This document shows positions 48,684-63,500 of a stretch of DNA of 64,000 nucleotides, one piece after another. Where the stretch lies: positions 151,846-215,845 of the forward strand of contig JAAGOF010000187.1 of assembly GCA_010645155.1 (NCBI GenBank), read 5' to 3'. The notes beneath the pieces are model-generated. The model saw nothing but the letters and a program-made list of their open reading frames with translations. It searched no databases and had not been told where the DNA came from. The DNA comes from Tigriopus japonicus. Lineage: Eukaryota; Arthropoda; Copepoda; Harpacticoida; Harpacticidae. Numbering within the stretch: position 1 is the stretch's first letter; each line of letters opens with the position of its first letter. A program made the translations under genes and the position numbers.

Positions 48684-51213
48684 CTGAAATGTGTTATGAA
48701 TAGAAGGTGTGAGTGAGAACGAAAATGATTTGATTGGTTTTGTTTTCCCGTTCAATCCAACGTAATTAGAGGTGTTGGTGTTGGGGTCTTTCCCATGGGC
48801 TCAAATTCAAGTTTTGTGGCGGTGTGACGAGCTTGACAGGCGGCAATTAGGTGGGAAAACTGATGAGGCAATAACAATCGTTTTGCATTTCCTTCCAAGT
48901 ACTTGTTCACAAATAGGATCCCATTCCAACATCTCGCTGGCCAGCGCCTTAAGGGCCAGTGGCTGGTATGATTCGTGCCTGGATGGAAAATAAAGTGGAA
49001 GAAACTTGGTCCAATAACGAGAGAGCAACCCGCGTCTTATTCTTCCCGCGTCTTATTCTTCCCGCGCTTCGTGTTTCCGCCTTGTTGTTCCACACACCAC
49101 AATGTACTACAACAAGAGCTACTTAACATAAACATGTCAGAGGATTTCCTCGACCTTGAATTGTGGTCATGAACAATCCAAGTGGCTTAGGCCAAAAAAT
49201 GCACGAAAGGAACAAGTACACCATAATCCAAGAGGAGCGGGTCAATAGTGTGGCTGGAATCCAGAAATCGTGCTCTAGTCAAGCCCAAGGGAATTCGAAT
49301 CAATTCTTGTTGGTTTTGGCCACGTGGGGGAAATGTGGCTTTGGTGCCTTGGTTGGTTTCCAAGTATGATTTGCAACGCCCTCCAAGACATGGCTGGTCT
49401 TAATGCAAATGACACTTGGACACGCATAACATTTCCAGGCATAATTTTATCAAAATTGCCAATCTAAAACGGGTTGTTGTTGCACTCCTACCAACTGATA
49501 CAAAACGAGGACTTGTAGTTAGTTGAAAAAAGGGGCTCCGGCTCTCTAGGGGCTCTTTTGGTAGGCTGTGTAGGTATTTTGGCATGGATTGAAATGAATT
49601 TGCACTAATGAGCTAAATTCAAATAAGATGACTCGACGCATTTGCCGAGTCTCTCCCTGTGTGTTCTTTTGGCATGGCAATAAATCTTTGACGCCCGCCA
49701 CAAACTTTTCATATTGGTAATTTGGCCTCATAAATCAGAGATAACAGCCTTCGAGTTCATGATCATCTTCTTTGGGCAGAGAATTAAGGACCAGGTTGAA
49801 GGTTGCCGCAAAGACCGCGAGACCAAGGTCCTTTTTTCCTTTGCATTTCTGCCCACTCGACGGCATCGTGAGCCAGTCGAGTTTGAAATCAAGGAAATTG
49901 CACCTTATCCGGTTTTTGAGCCCAACGTCTTGTTTGCATTAAGACTAAATTCAGAGAACAGTATTTTTACCACAAATGCTTTTTCAGAGTTTAAATTATG
50001 CAGGGTTCCCATAAAAGGGCTCACATTTGGCATTGGTCGTTGCCGGATGCAAAACAGAGAATCAGTCCAAAGGAACCCTGGCGAGAAAGAAGAGCCTTTT
50101 TTGAATCCTGTCTGAAATTGGTGCGATTACTTTCAAGCCAAAATGATCATCATTAACAGGAGAAAGGGAGACGGAGCGAAGGCCATGGAACATGCATGGA
50201 GCACCTTCGTCCTTATCCATTAAATTTCAAATCTTTTGGCATGCACAAGCCATTAAAAGGCCCTTGAGGGGAGAGAATGTTGGACCAGGATCTAATTAAG
50301 AGCATTTTCATCAAAAATCTGGACGAGAGAAAGAGAGCGAGAGCATGAGAGAAAAAAGGCTTCCTCTGTCCTCTGGGGGGCAATTGGCAACCATCCAAGA
50401 TTGGAACAAGCTACCCAGATGAGTCCGTCTTGCTCCCTCCCTTTCCTCACTCTTTCCCTCTCGCTCTCTTTCCGTTCTCCAACCCCAAACTCATCATCAA
50501 TGTGGCATTGGTCAAAACTGGAACATGGAACAGACAAGTACTAAAATTTCGTCCCCATTCCTAGAATTTTCCAAACTCATTTCTCCCTCTTTCGCAGATA
50601 ATTATCTTTTTCATAAAGAAGAGACAAGAGTCTACACTAAAACAATACTGATTTTTCACTATGAAGGCTTTTCTAATGCGTACTTTATGGCGTCCCTTTT
50701 TTGCCAGTGGCCTTTGGTGGCTTTTAGTGAAGAACAGTTCACAAATCAAAGACGGTCAAAGGCCGCTCAGATTCGCCGACGAGCCCGTTATCTATCATCA
50801 CTCATGTTTTCGAAGCTTAGGAGTGACACCCTGGACTTTGAAATGATTATCACCCCTTCCAAGAATCAGGTCAGCCAGTTCAAGGAGTTCCTAATCCGTG
50901 GATCAATGGCCATTGGACCACAAAGATATTCTCAGGGTGGGGGATTTCTCACCAAATCGGACCATCTCCCATCTGAGATTGGAAAATCTGGTTGAAACAA
51001 GAGACTCTTGGAACGATACAAATACCAAGATTCTGCATTAAACACGCTTGAATAAAGGCGATAGGGTTGAAAGCCTCTGAAATAGAGGAAAGAGTTTAAA
51101 AAATTAATTATGAAATTATGAGGCTTTTTTGAGGTTTTTTTGATTTTTTTTGATTTATGAGGAAATTATGGCGAAGACCTTCGCCATAAAACCTGATTCC
51201 ACGGAGAAATGGC
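48684..51213. other. Upstream of the Draper-type gene, no gene seen
   Basis: Short open frames only. A 16-bp direct tandem repeat (CCCGCGTCTTATTCTT twice) lies at 49029-49060, and GA/TC tracts lie at 50325-50352 and 50451-50472. Non-coding leader exons of the Draper-type gene could be here. Confidence 0.5.
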
Positions 51214-51569
51214 TCGGTTTTCGTCTCCATCGGACTTTGCCCGAGAGTCTGATGAAACAACTCCCCCAAGTCCCTCATTGAGAAGAATCGAGTACCGCAA
51301 CCCATAAACGGCTAGAAGAGGGGTGCACCTCCAAAGACCGTNNNNNNNNNNNNNNNNNNNNNNNNNNNNNNNNNNNNNNNNNNNNNNNNNNNNNNNNNNN
51401 NNNNNNNNNNNNNNNNNNNNNNNNNNNNNNNNNNNNNNNNTCGGTTTTCGTCTTCATCGGACTTTGCCCGAGAGTCTGATGAAACAACTCCCCCCAAGTC
51501 CCTCATTGAGAAGAATCGAGTACCGCAACCCATAAACGGCTAGAAGAGGGGTGCACCTCCAAAGACCGT
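51214..51569. repeat. 128-bp near-identical copies flanking an assembly gap
   Basis: 51214-51341 and 51441-51569 differ by one substitution (CGTCTCC versus CGTCTTC) and one extra C in a C run. Between them are 99 Ns. This is either a tandem repeat or one sequence placed twice by scaffolding. Confidence 0.9.
51342..51440. other. Assembly gap (99 Ns)
   Basis: Run of N. Its true length is unknown. Confidence 1.
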
Positions 51570-54500
51570 CTGGCAGAATTGACTTTGTAACGGCGACAAT
51601 ACAGTACACCCTCTTCCCCTCTAGCGTTCACTTCCTGAGCAAATGTCCCATTATTTGGTAATTAAATTTGGCACTCGCCTCTCGCCTCTCTCTCTCCCTC
51701 TCTGTTCTTGTTCCTGTCGCATTTTGGCAAAGTGAACGGACTCTTTTCCTCATTGGCACATTCTCGAGGATTGTGGAACCTGTAATTGGCAACAGGGTAC
51801 TTAGACGCGCACATCAGGAAGATAAGATTGGAATACCGTCCTTCCATTCGTCTATTTCGATCGAACCATTCTTCAGAGCAAACCTGGATTGTTGGACTTT
51901 GATGAAAGACCCAAATTGAAATGACAACACCTCTTCACTTAGGCTCCAAAAGATGGAACAAGGCCAAGTCCAAAACGAACCGCTGTCTTGGCACTAATGG
52001 AGAGGGCAAGACCATTAATGTTCCACCGAATGCTCCATTAGCTAAAACACAAACACATCTTTTCTCCCGAGGAAGCGAAGAAACATATACAAGTGGATGG
52101 TGGACGTCATTAGCAAATAAGCAATTATTTTCAAGTGTGGAACACCATGAAACCCACCCAACTCTCGGCCTTGAATCGACTCAATTTGTTTCGCCAGAAA
52201 AATCAGTCGGAGAAAAGTTTGAATTTTTACATTTTGATCCACTTTTTCGTCTTGTTCTCCTCCGTCTTTTTGAGTCATGTGCGCTCGTATTGAGGCTTTG
52301 AAGTCCATGAATCGACATGGCCCAGATCATCAATCTTGAACGAAAGCCATGCAGATACTCGAATAGATTTTCCTGGCCTCCAAAACTTGCAGTGAATGAT
52401 GAGAGTAGACACATGGTAGTACATCCACCAGGAAAAGCACAGGAAGTGAAGAAGCTCTCTAATGGATCAAGGAAGTCACTCGAGATGAGAAGGAAAGAGA
52501 GAAAATCAAGGGTCCTAGTTGATAAAGGTTCAAGTTCAATGCCAGGAACGATGGATTTCGAGACACACGTGCCATTCAAATGTGCTCAAAAAAGAATCCA
52601 AAGGAATCCCTTTTCGAAGTAAGATAAATACGGTCTTTAGATGATCCCTATTGATTGTTTTTGCCACACTTAGCCTTGCTCATTTTGAACTGTCAAGGGA
52701 TTTGGGCTTCCAATCAATACTCATTTAAAGCCCGATTGAAGTAATTCCTTGAGCAAGTGTGTGCTATTGACCCCTTTGACAAAGCTAGGAATCAATTAGA
52801 AAGTAATCATGCCATGTTTGGCATGATTTAGAAGAGGCCACAAATGAGCCCACTTAGTGCACCCACATAAGTATTGACTGGATTGTTGACAAATCCTTCA
52901 GCAGGGAAGTGAGCCCTCAGTTACGCTCCACTAGTGGAACAAATGAGCTTCAACGTGATCCCTTCCGTCTTTCTCTCTCTCGCTCTTTTTGGTGAGCGTT
53001 TTCTTGGCTGGATTCGCTCTTTCTTGTTCCGTTCGTTCCTGGGTTGGAACAACAACGCACTGAATGGTCTTAACAGACCTCCAAAACCTTAGAGATCAAG
53101 AAGAACGAGACCAAAAAGTGATGGAGGGCATCAAATCATTTATCTTACTCATTGTCAGTTCTCCCGATATCAACTGACTTCTTTGTTTCACGGCAAGGAT
53201 CCATGGTCCCGGTGAAATGAATGGTGGACCAATCTTCGACGAATAGATGGACAAAAACCAAGATGTTTTCGGACAGGTTCCAAGATGATGATTGAAGGTG
53301 CCTTATGGGGTTCCCAATTTCAACTCTAATGGGATGAGCCTGACCCAGAAAAAGAGCCTCCTCGTACTAACAACAAGAGAGGGGGAGGGTAGTAATTTCA
53401 AATTACGTCGCAATGAATTCTTGACAAGTTGCTTGCCACAGCAAAACCATGAAATTAAAAGTGCACCTCAGTGCTTTCTCTCTACATACACGGAGTCATG
53501 GGGACGAGGTTGAAATTGGTCGTTCTCTTTCTCTCTTTGAGAGTGGCGAGAGGTCATTTAAAAATGCATTCCCTCCTAGTTCCTTTTAGCTGGCTTGTCC
53601 TTAAAGGATCCAATTCCAAATGAAATTGCGACCAAGTTCAAGTTTGCAACACGGTTTCACCACCAAAGGTCTCCGTCACTGTTCCTTTGCTTGCTTGCTC
53701 AGATTGTTGACTTAGTTGGGAGTCAATCTGTTCTGTGATTCCAAAACAAAACAACTCCACTTGGTTCTACGTCAGTGGTTGTTAAGAAACTTTTTTTTTG
53801 TGTTGGGACACGTTGGGACACGGTGAGCCACGAGGATCTCGATTCAGATCTAGTAAACTGGATACGTACGTTCCTATTAGAACAGAGTCTCGAAGGGTCT
53901 TGTTTTCGATCACGTTGTCCCTGTCAAAATTCGAGGGTCGATCGCAAATTTGATTGACAAATGGCTATTAGAGACGGCCTTTGGACCACGTTTTGGTCCC
54001 TTTCTTCGAGCACAATAGATATTGGCTGGTGATTATACCGTCAGGCCTTTACAAGGTTGACAATAAAGAACCTTGCAAACATTTCAATTGAGTTTTCATT
54101 GGACAATTGATCTCGTTTCGCGGCTTATTCTTATTTATACGCTTTGTAAGCGCATTGAAGAACAGGATAAATTGAAGGAGCTAACACAAAGTTTTCGAAT
54201 GGTTGTCCTTTGCTATATAGAAAAAACGTAAACAAGCTTCTTCGCTAGCCTGAACAACACAGTTTCAATTATGTATCAAATTTAAATAATGAAAAGAGAC
54301 ATGAACGTCCGTAATTTATAGTACTTCAAAGAGGATTTCCTGGTTATTTACTTTCGGCAAACATGAGTCTCGTCAGCGTTGCTCATGCTTAGAAGTTGAA
54401 AAGTGCCAATAAAATGCCATTCATTTTCAAAAAGGGATATCTTCCTTGGAAATGGTCATCTGCGTACTCAAAAAGAAACGTTCAATCCAAAAAACGACAT

Positions 54501-57500
54501 TTTTTTGTGTTGTGTTTTTTCATGAAATATCAGGTTTCATTCGCGGTGGCACTTTTATGCCAATTTCAGGAACAAAAACCTGGCGACGTTGACTAAAACC
54601 CACCCTCGTTTATTCAGTATTTTGAGGTAGCGAGCAGGATTTTCATTGGCTTCGTTTTACTCTTCTAAATTTGTCCTATTTATTGTAATGGTGCTCGAAG
54701 ATGGAATTCAATTCACATATTTTTGTCACATAGCTCTACTTAGAAAAAAAAGCAGATAAATGAGTTTAACTACGCCCTTCCCCTGCGTTTAGGTTAATGC
54801 ACTTAGAAATCGCCCTCGCTCGGTTTCAAAGTGCATTAAAAGGGTCTGATTCAATTTTGATGCACCAAACGTCTCCATTCTTCCTGGACACGTTTACTCT
54901 TGCTACTAACCTTCCACCTAAAAGTCCCCCAATCTTGCTCCTCGAGGTCAAAATTGAGTCGAAAAGGAAAAAAAGTGCCCCAAGACTGGCCAAGAACTGA
55001 TAAGAGAGGATGGCTGACTCATTTTCATCTTGGGGAACAAGAACCGAGAACCGAAGAACGAAGAAGGGGTTCGTTCGTTCGTTTGATATCTTCACTGCTC
55101 TCTTCAACAGAATCGAAGCCCAAATCTTTTGAAGCTTGTGAATTGAACTTGAAGGCTTCTTCAGCAATGCATTGACGGCCTTGAATTTGCAAACATTAAA
55201 ATTGAACAGACTTTTTCTAGATGCTTGGGTACTTGAAGCCTTTAAGATGCAAATTTGAGATAGCCTTTATGCCAAAAATCTTGTCTCTCCAATTAGCGTG
55301 CCAAGGTTAAAGGCTAAGGAATTGTTCATGATCAATAAACGACAAAGTTGCCTTGTCAAGCTCTCTTTAATCCTTTATTATGAAACTAGCCTAAGGATTC
55401 GAGGCATTTTTGACCTTGTATGTGCCGTAAAACATGCTCGACGACTTGTTTTGGCACATTGTGTTCCATGTTAGTTCGGCCACACTCTTGACATTTATCA
55501 AATCAAAGGGCGGCCTTTGTTGAAACTTTCCCATGGCGGCCTTTGCGAATCAAGTCTCGCCTGAGATTTGCTCGGGCAATTCAATGAAGGCATTTGTATG
55601 CACCTCGCTCAGGGAGAATCTTCTGCACGATGGTCTCTTTCGGAACAAGAATTGAATTTGGGGGGCAAAAAGAGAGACTTTTTAGTGTTCATAAAATGTC
55701 ATTGGCAAGAGATTGGCCAATAAAGCCGTATGAATAGATGGGGAGTAAAGCCCAAGGAGCCAATAACTATGCATGACCTTATCCATTTGCTTCAACGCTA
55801 CAAGGGATCTGCACAAGAGCCTTCCTTAGTTTTTGGATTGCACTCAAGAGCTTCATGAAGTTTATTGAAGACTGCTTATCCTATTTTGAACCAACTGAAA
55901 ATTGAAGTGGCCTTTGATTTGCCAGTTCAAACAACTACAGAAATCACCAAAAAGACTTCAAGGTCTTTGCTCAGAATTCGGAGAATTGCTAAGCATTTGG
56001 CATGAGCGGCACAGCAAAAGGCTCAAAATGAAAGAACCAACGAAAGCAAAAGAAGGGACCCTGGTTGGTTGAAAGGCATTAAATTCGAAGGTCTGGCATG
56101 CAACTCAACTTTCCGGGAAGTAAAAAAAAAGAGTGAAGAAGTTGGACATTGACATGTTTGCAATGGGTCCATTCTTGTCCCGAATCACAACTTCCCAAGT
56201 CCACGTACAACATGGTCAAAGGGGTGAGCATAGTTGTGCATCCAGACGGTCAATGAATAATGTTCCGTGGTCCAAATCCTCTTGTTCCTCTGCATGCGTC
56301 TCTTCTTGATTGAATTGGCCTTTGAATTAAAAGCAAATCAAAGATTCCCAGAACGGAAGCCTTCACGAGCATCCAGGATGAAAGGCGCTTTCCATTGACG
56401 CAATTCTGTGGGCTTCGGAGAATGAAATAATTCATGGTTTGTGCAAGCATTTCAGGCCATTCAAATGGAGGGATTTTTCCCATGCATAGCTCTCAGAGAG
56501 AGTGAGGGAGTGGAACAAGCGAATAAGCCTTCAATTCAACAACAAGCTCTCTTCAGGAAAAGCAGATGTGCTATGTACAGTATACGTAGTATGTAGTAGG
56601 ATCGCATGAACCAGCCCGAACTTCCCATGGACACGAAATGAGCTTGTAAAGTGGGTCGTTTAAATGGAGAGCGCCTTCTTAGGACAACAACAACATGTTC
56701 GAGGATCATCCCAAGACATCCATAGACCTTCAGAGACCTTAGATGCAAAAAACTCGGGTTCGACGGGAAACTGCAATATTTCTTTGAGACATTTGGGTTA
56801 CATTCATATCGCCGGTAACTAGAAAATCAGAAAACAAATAACCCAGAATACTCATCATCATGACAGTTTACAACATCATTGGATACAGAGAGAGTGAAAG
56901 GCATTCAGTGCTCTTCTTTCCGAGTTTGAAATCCGTCAGATTTAGGGCGGTTGACGGTTGCAAGAAGCCAAGCAAGCATCCACCAATAGAATCTAGAACC
57001 TCAAATTACCATTGCTGGTGAGACTCGTCGGAATGGTTCCTTCTCTCTCTTTTTCTCTTTGGTGAGCACCCAAAACGAGACCATCTTGCCGAATGGGGGC
57101 TTCTAACCAATCTAAGCATGACCAATAACAGAAAGTGCCGAGGTCCTCTGGATTCTATGTGGAAGCAATTGTCTCTTCTGGACCAAACTAACACTGCCAA
57201 GATTCTTGGGGCTCTATCAGGTACCCCATATTAAAGATGGTTTATGGAGGGATGAGATCGAGCCATCGATTAATCCAGTGTTTCATCGAGATGAATCAAG
57301 TCCACGGTGGCCTTTTATTCGTGGGTTGGCCCAGGTTTGTTTTTGTCACCGCAGAAGCGCCGAGTAAAAGATACCATCCAGTTTATTGCCAAAGCTTTTT
57401 TTTCGCCGAGTTCAGGGCTGCACAAAAAGGCAAAGTTTGTTGAAGGGGAAAAACTCCGTCTTCAGATTGTTCTTTTGATGTTGTTCTATATATTCATTGA

Positions 57501-60500
57501 CAAGCGGCACAGATATTGCTCACAGCCATAAAACAACATAAGGCTGGTGGGACAAACGCGTCAAAGTCCAAAAGGTTCACAACCATTCCAAAAGAGAGGC
57601 TAAAGGAACAAAAGTTTCATTACATCCCGGATAGTTGGAAAAACACCTTGCGCAAAACATTGCCAAAGGGAACTTTCTACCTTGTGTTTGTTTACTGTAC
57701 ATTCAACATGCCCTTTGTTCAGCTGCACATGATTGGATTGTCCAATCAAATTTTTTTTAAATCACGCCAAACTTTGACGATGGATTGAAAATGAGATTCT
57801 TTTTGAACTTGTAAATATCAGCAACACTTTAACTTCGATAAAAGCCTTAGCTTTTAGGGTCGGTTTGGTTCAAATAACTCAAATGACGTCGATAAACAGA
57901 CGAGCAGAGTTTTGAAAAAACTATCAGATAGACCTCTTTTAAGAGTAATACTGAAATCTGCTTTGTTCCTGCGCCAAGAATTTGCACGGTCTAAGTTGAT
58001 AATTGGAAAACTTTGGCGGGAGATTTGAAATTTGAACTTGTCCATTTCGAAGTCTCGTCGGGTGTTCTTTGAGATGAAGGGCTTGCTTCCCTGACTGTCA
58101 AATATCAATTTCAGAGCAACCATCACTTCTAATCTCGTTCTAATCGAGTGAAGTGTGTTTCTAATTCAATTGCAGCTCCTTGGGCTTTTGAGGGGTGGGA
58201 TTGAGGTGCGACGAGCTTCCACATTGAATTCGAAATCGAAAAGCGCGATCATAAATGTCAACCGTTCTCTATTATTTCGGGCTCCCAAGAGACCCCAAAA
58301 AGGCGCACAACCGACTTCCGGACTTGTTCAAGTGAGCCTCTAAATATCACAGATGTGTGTGTATCTTGTACTGCTAATGGAAAGTGTGTCTTGAGTTGAA
58401 CCAGCAATCCACTCGAGTTTTTCTCGGTATTTCTGTGATCCGCTTATAACGCCTTCGCTTCAAGATCTTAAAGTCCCGTATGGGACAGCTTCAGGGTAGG
58501 AAAGAAGAAGAAGAAGAAAAAAGTTCAAAAGGACACTTAGGAAATGGCAAGGAGCCTTGGGAACTTGGCCAGAAGGTAGAAGGAACGAGATGATCCCATG
58601 TTCCAAATCTTGTTCCTTTTTTTTCTTCTCCGGAACAAACAAGACGGAACAGGTTTAACCGCAAGGCAAGCCCAGCAAAGAGAGACTGTTGCCTTAACAA
58701 GACCGCGAGGACTGACGCTTTTAGAATAGCAATTCCACCAATCCCACCTTGCCCGCCTTGTCTTGATCCATCAGGGTCTTCACTCGCCCAGTTTACCCGA
58801 AACCTTCGTCTTTTTTCCCCTTAAGTCTGGGATCATGGATCATGGAAGCTAGATAACTGATCGAAAAAGTCTATTTCGCAGCTTGACACTGAAACACCAA
58901 ACAAACAAGCAACCGAGTAATCATCATTCATTGGTGCATTGCGTCCGATTTGCCTGTTTTTGTTTCAGCCTTCTTCCATAAACAGTTGTGCCAACTAACC
59001 TTGAATAATGAGTCATTCAGTCAGTTGATGGAACGCTGAATCATGATATTTCTTTTCGGAAGTAATGAGCAAACCGGAATTGAGTTCAAGACCTGTTTTT
59101 TTTAGCTCGAAGGCCTGATGATATTGACAAAACGGTTTTGCACTTGCCTCTCCTGTTTCGTATTCTTTTATTCTTGTTTCGAAACAAGGCGTCCAAATGA
59201 CTTTCGCTCGTCATGGATGGCCTAAAACGAAAGGGAAGGCAATCATTTCGGAGAATTCTCCGTTGGGATCCATAATAAATCAATTGCTCCAAGAAGTTCC
59301 TGTCAAATTTTTCGGTCAGAAAGGCCAAAGACCATAATCATGTCGAAGGTGATTGCTGGCAAATAGACACCGGTCACAGGACACTTCAAGAACTGCAAAG
59401 TCTTATGTGAGTAACCTCGTGCTTTGGCCTTCAAGGTTGAACAGACATACATGGGAATGAAAAAAGATACAAGGCACTACAGAAGCTCCATTGACCCGAG
59501 CTATTTCAGCCACAAAAGGCCGGAAATGTTCCGGTGTCTCTTGTCAACAACAACCTTGATTTTCCAAGGCTCTGTCCTTTTCTTGGCGAGGGATCGTTTG
59601 CATAAAACGTGAGTCAATAAGTACAAAAAGGCCGTAAATCTAAATGCACACTTGACTTAAAAGATGGCGATCCATTGAGTCACGGGAAAGACAACTCCGT
59701 GTTTTAAAAGCTTTTCTTAATTTCTTCCAATGGACGGTTTTTCTAGAGGAACAAATACTATTAAATCAAGGTCACGATATGTAAGTATAGGAAGTCACTA
59801 TATCTCCAAGCTTAAGGCAGCAAAAGTCATTACTATGGTCGCCTATTAATGGGAAAGGGGCTTTGCATAAATCACAAAACAGCTTAAGTGGGATATTTTT
59901 GATGAAGCTCTTCCGCTGATTTGTAAACATATCGAATTCTTCCTCACATTATGTGATTTACCAGCGAGGATTTTCCTTCATCAGTGTCCATAATAAAAGA
60001 TCTATTGCGTCAAGGTTTCTTGTTTTATACAGGCATTGCAGTTCTGGTGGGATTAATCCTCGGACTCATTTCACGTTGTGAAACATGCATTGTGTCAAAG
60101 CAGTTCCATACCGGATAAAACACGGAGAGGACAAAACACGGAATGCGGATAAAATACCAAGACACGAAGTTTGACCTTCGCTTGAGGCCTTCTTGGTTCT
60201 CCGTCAAAGTTGTTGGCGAGGAGGTGTTTCAAAAAAATAGGGAAGGAGTCGGGATATTAGCCAAAGAAGGGGTTGTCAAGTTTGGACTCAACTTGTTTGG
60301 CTTGGCCAAGGAGCTCTTTAATCAGTTGGGAGGCGGAGAGGAGTGTCAGGAGCAATTTCAAAGCACTCCTTTTCAAGTCCACCCACCCTCTCTGGAAGCC
60401 ATAAACTACCCTCGACCCAAAGCAAGTTTGTTTTCCTGCTTTCATGGGATCTCAAGGGTTTAATGTTAGTCATTTTAACTGTATTTGTGGCGAAGGCTGA

Positions 60501-63500
60501 CCGTCAAATTGACTTGACTAAGGTTCGTATGTCACTTGGCGTGACCAGAGTGGAGTTGTGATTTCAAAGTTTCTGATTTACGTCAGGTTCTTGTTTTTTT
60601 ATTGATCCTCGACACAAAGTTTGGGGCCACTTTGAAGAGTGGCAAAATCCCGGGGGGGGTTCAACGCCACTTAATGACCAAAGTTGCCCAGCTTCTTTCC
60701 GCAATAAGGTCCTTCCTCAAGAAAAACACCCGTTCATTCACGGAGGTACCTAGTTGCTCCCAAGTTCGAATGACGAACTCTAATCTCTTCCTTACTTTCA
60801 AGTCAATTAGTTTGCCAGCAATGGAACAAAGTCCGGAGAACCCCGGGGAACAACTTTAGGAGGAACATATTCAACGTGGCATTTTCAAATGTCAATTCGG
60901 CTATTCTCGATTGTGGTAAGCACTTTTTGCCTACTTTTCTACATCTCTATCTCTCTCTATCTAAGCTTGAGTTGAGGTTTCAGATTTCAAGAAGGCCTCT
61001 CTCTCTATTCCTCCCATACTTTGTATTGCATGCGAGAAATAAAGTTTCCCTTTTCACTTCTATATGGTTTTGACAGGACCTCCTGGGAACTCTTTTCCTT
61101 GGATTCGATGGTTTGTTGTGGGGCCCTCTTGGAGCCATACAGAAACAGGCTATTTGTTTCAATATCATTGGCTCTTTTGAAGCCCAAGGAAGCCTCTTCT
61201 TCTTCCTCTCTGTCTTCGTCTGTCACGATGTCTGTTTTGAACGATTTCAAGGCCAGAGGAGAAAATCGAAAATCAAACCGTGTCTTTCATTTCGGCCAAG
61301 GTTCGACATATCTCCCTTGGGAGAGTTTAGAGCGTGAAAGCGAAGATCTTTTCTCGAGCACCATTGAGTCGTCTTCTGCGAACCAGGATTTGCTTCATCT
61401 AATGCTCAATGTTGTGGAACATAATTAACCATTGGAAGCTCATAAGTGCGTCAAAACGGTCCCGATCTCGAAAGAACGGCGAAGAAATAACGATCCGGGT
61501 CAAATCTTCATGTTCCGTGAAACGATAATGTATTCCGCGAGAATATTCGCGCAAATCAAGTCAATTGGCCATTCAGACCAAAGATCCAAGAGCAGCAAAA
61601 AAAACGAGCCGTCGGATTGAATAATAGCACGAACGACGGCTTCGTCCCACATCTCCATCGAACTTAGGGGGAAAACATACTAAGACGTCCTAATTAATAT
61701 CGAACATGCAAAGCACTTGGTCCTCTCTCTCCGATAAGTAAGTCTAGCAAGAAGAGGCTGAACGTAACCTTTGGACCAGATCCCCACCCTTTTCTTAGGA
61801 TGGTTGGGTGGTTGGTTGAAGGAAAGAGGTACGTCCCAATCCGACCAACCCTTTTTGGTACTTTTGCTGAAGTCATCTCTCTTGAGGCTTGCATAATTGC
61901 CTCTTGAATTGACAGTTATTGCCTGAGTGGCTGCGGAAAATTGGCATCGCACGAGCCAGGGTGGTTGGAACCGAACGGCATTATCGTGGTAGGTAACCTT
62001 ACCTGCCAATAAACGATGTAATATTCTTCAAGAGGAAAAACAATCTCGACAAAAAAGAGAGACTTAGACTAGCTCCGTATGTACGTACGTATCTTTGTCC
62101 AAAGATTAGATGGTCAATATTTGCCCATCTGTTTTGGGGTCATTCCCGAAGCTGTGGCTGCTACTGTCGCTTTGAGCACACACATGGAGAGAACGAGAGA
62201 GAGAGTACTAAACCAGTAATACCCCTCATGTCCAAAATAAGTTACACGCTCCCGAAGTCTTTTCACTTTTTCTTCCCTCGGAGCCGAGATCTTGGTCGAC
62301 TCAAAGGAGTAGAGAAAGGTCTTTGGATTTGAAGGGCCTTGGACGAGTGGTTGAAGAGAATATTGGGTCAGAGGGGTATGATCAAGGAGAACAGGATCAT
62401 GGGACACCAGAAATGTGTCCAGTTTCCCATGGGACTGGGAATTTGAGATCCATGGGACATGAGATGGGTTTACAATGCTCTACTGAAGAGCCACGTGGTA
62501 TGGTCAGCACTACAGAAACAACCTTGGTTTGTCTTTCTTGTGGACAATCCGTCCTTCCATTTACAGCGAGTTTCATTAAGATATCTCTTTCATTTGTTGA
62601 CCTTCTCTGGGATTGGAATTTGGGAGTGCTAACTAAGCCTGCCTTCTTGGCAAAGATATCCGAAATCTCCGGCATCCTTAAACTGACAGTTGCATGCTTC
62701 GTTTACTGTTTCAAAAGCATGTCATGATTTTTTCGCAAATTGATCCTACACATTTTTGGTCTCAATTTGTCTCTCCTGAAGAATCAGAGGATGTTGGAAG
62801 GCCCCACCATCCATCCATCCGACATGGCTTCAGTGGCCTTCAAAGGAATGAGCAAAACGGTTCTTGACATCCGAATGTAACAAATGATATTTTCTCGTGC
62901 TCCGTTTTCTTCCTCCCTTATTTTTTGTCCTTCCTTAGATGATCCAAATGAACACTGTTGTCGTTCCAAATATGGAACATTTCTGACCTTTTCATACTCA
63001 TGGTTGGTTAACTATTCACCAACTACTAACCACTATTCAAATGCAATTATTGGAATATTCGCTTTCTTCTCGAAACGGCCTTGAAGACCAATCGAGAGAG
63101 ACAGAGAGAATAATAAAAGAAACGGACTTTGGAAGGCCTTACCGTGCTTCTTCATCTTTGAATTTGCACCATCACGAGTCATTACACTCATCCATTAAGG
63201 ACATGTCCGTCTGAATTTCGTTTGGGCGCCAAATAAAAAAGCGCGGGAAAATCTGAACGGGCCAAAAAGTCTGAATTTACTTGGTCGTCTCAGTCACAAA
63301 AGAGACCTCAAATTCAAAAGACACTGAACAAGACGAGAGAAGACACAGGAGAGGGGTGCCAAAAGTGAGCAAATGGAGAACCTTCTTCTTCTTCTTACTT
63401 GTCGTCGTCGGGCCCAGCCTTCACAATTGTTACATCTGCCGACAAGATTCTTCACACTCTCTGGTGGATAACATACTTGCGTCGTCGCACAATAGAGGAT

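Noticed and set aside
60143..60463. 106-codon frame with a Gly/Leu-rich middle
   Set aside because: No recognised motif, and overlapping open frames lie on the other strand.
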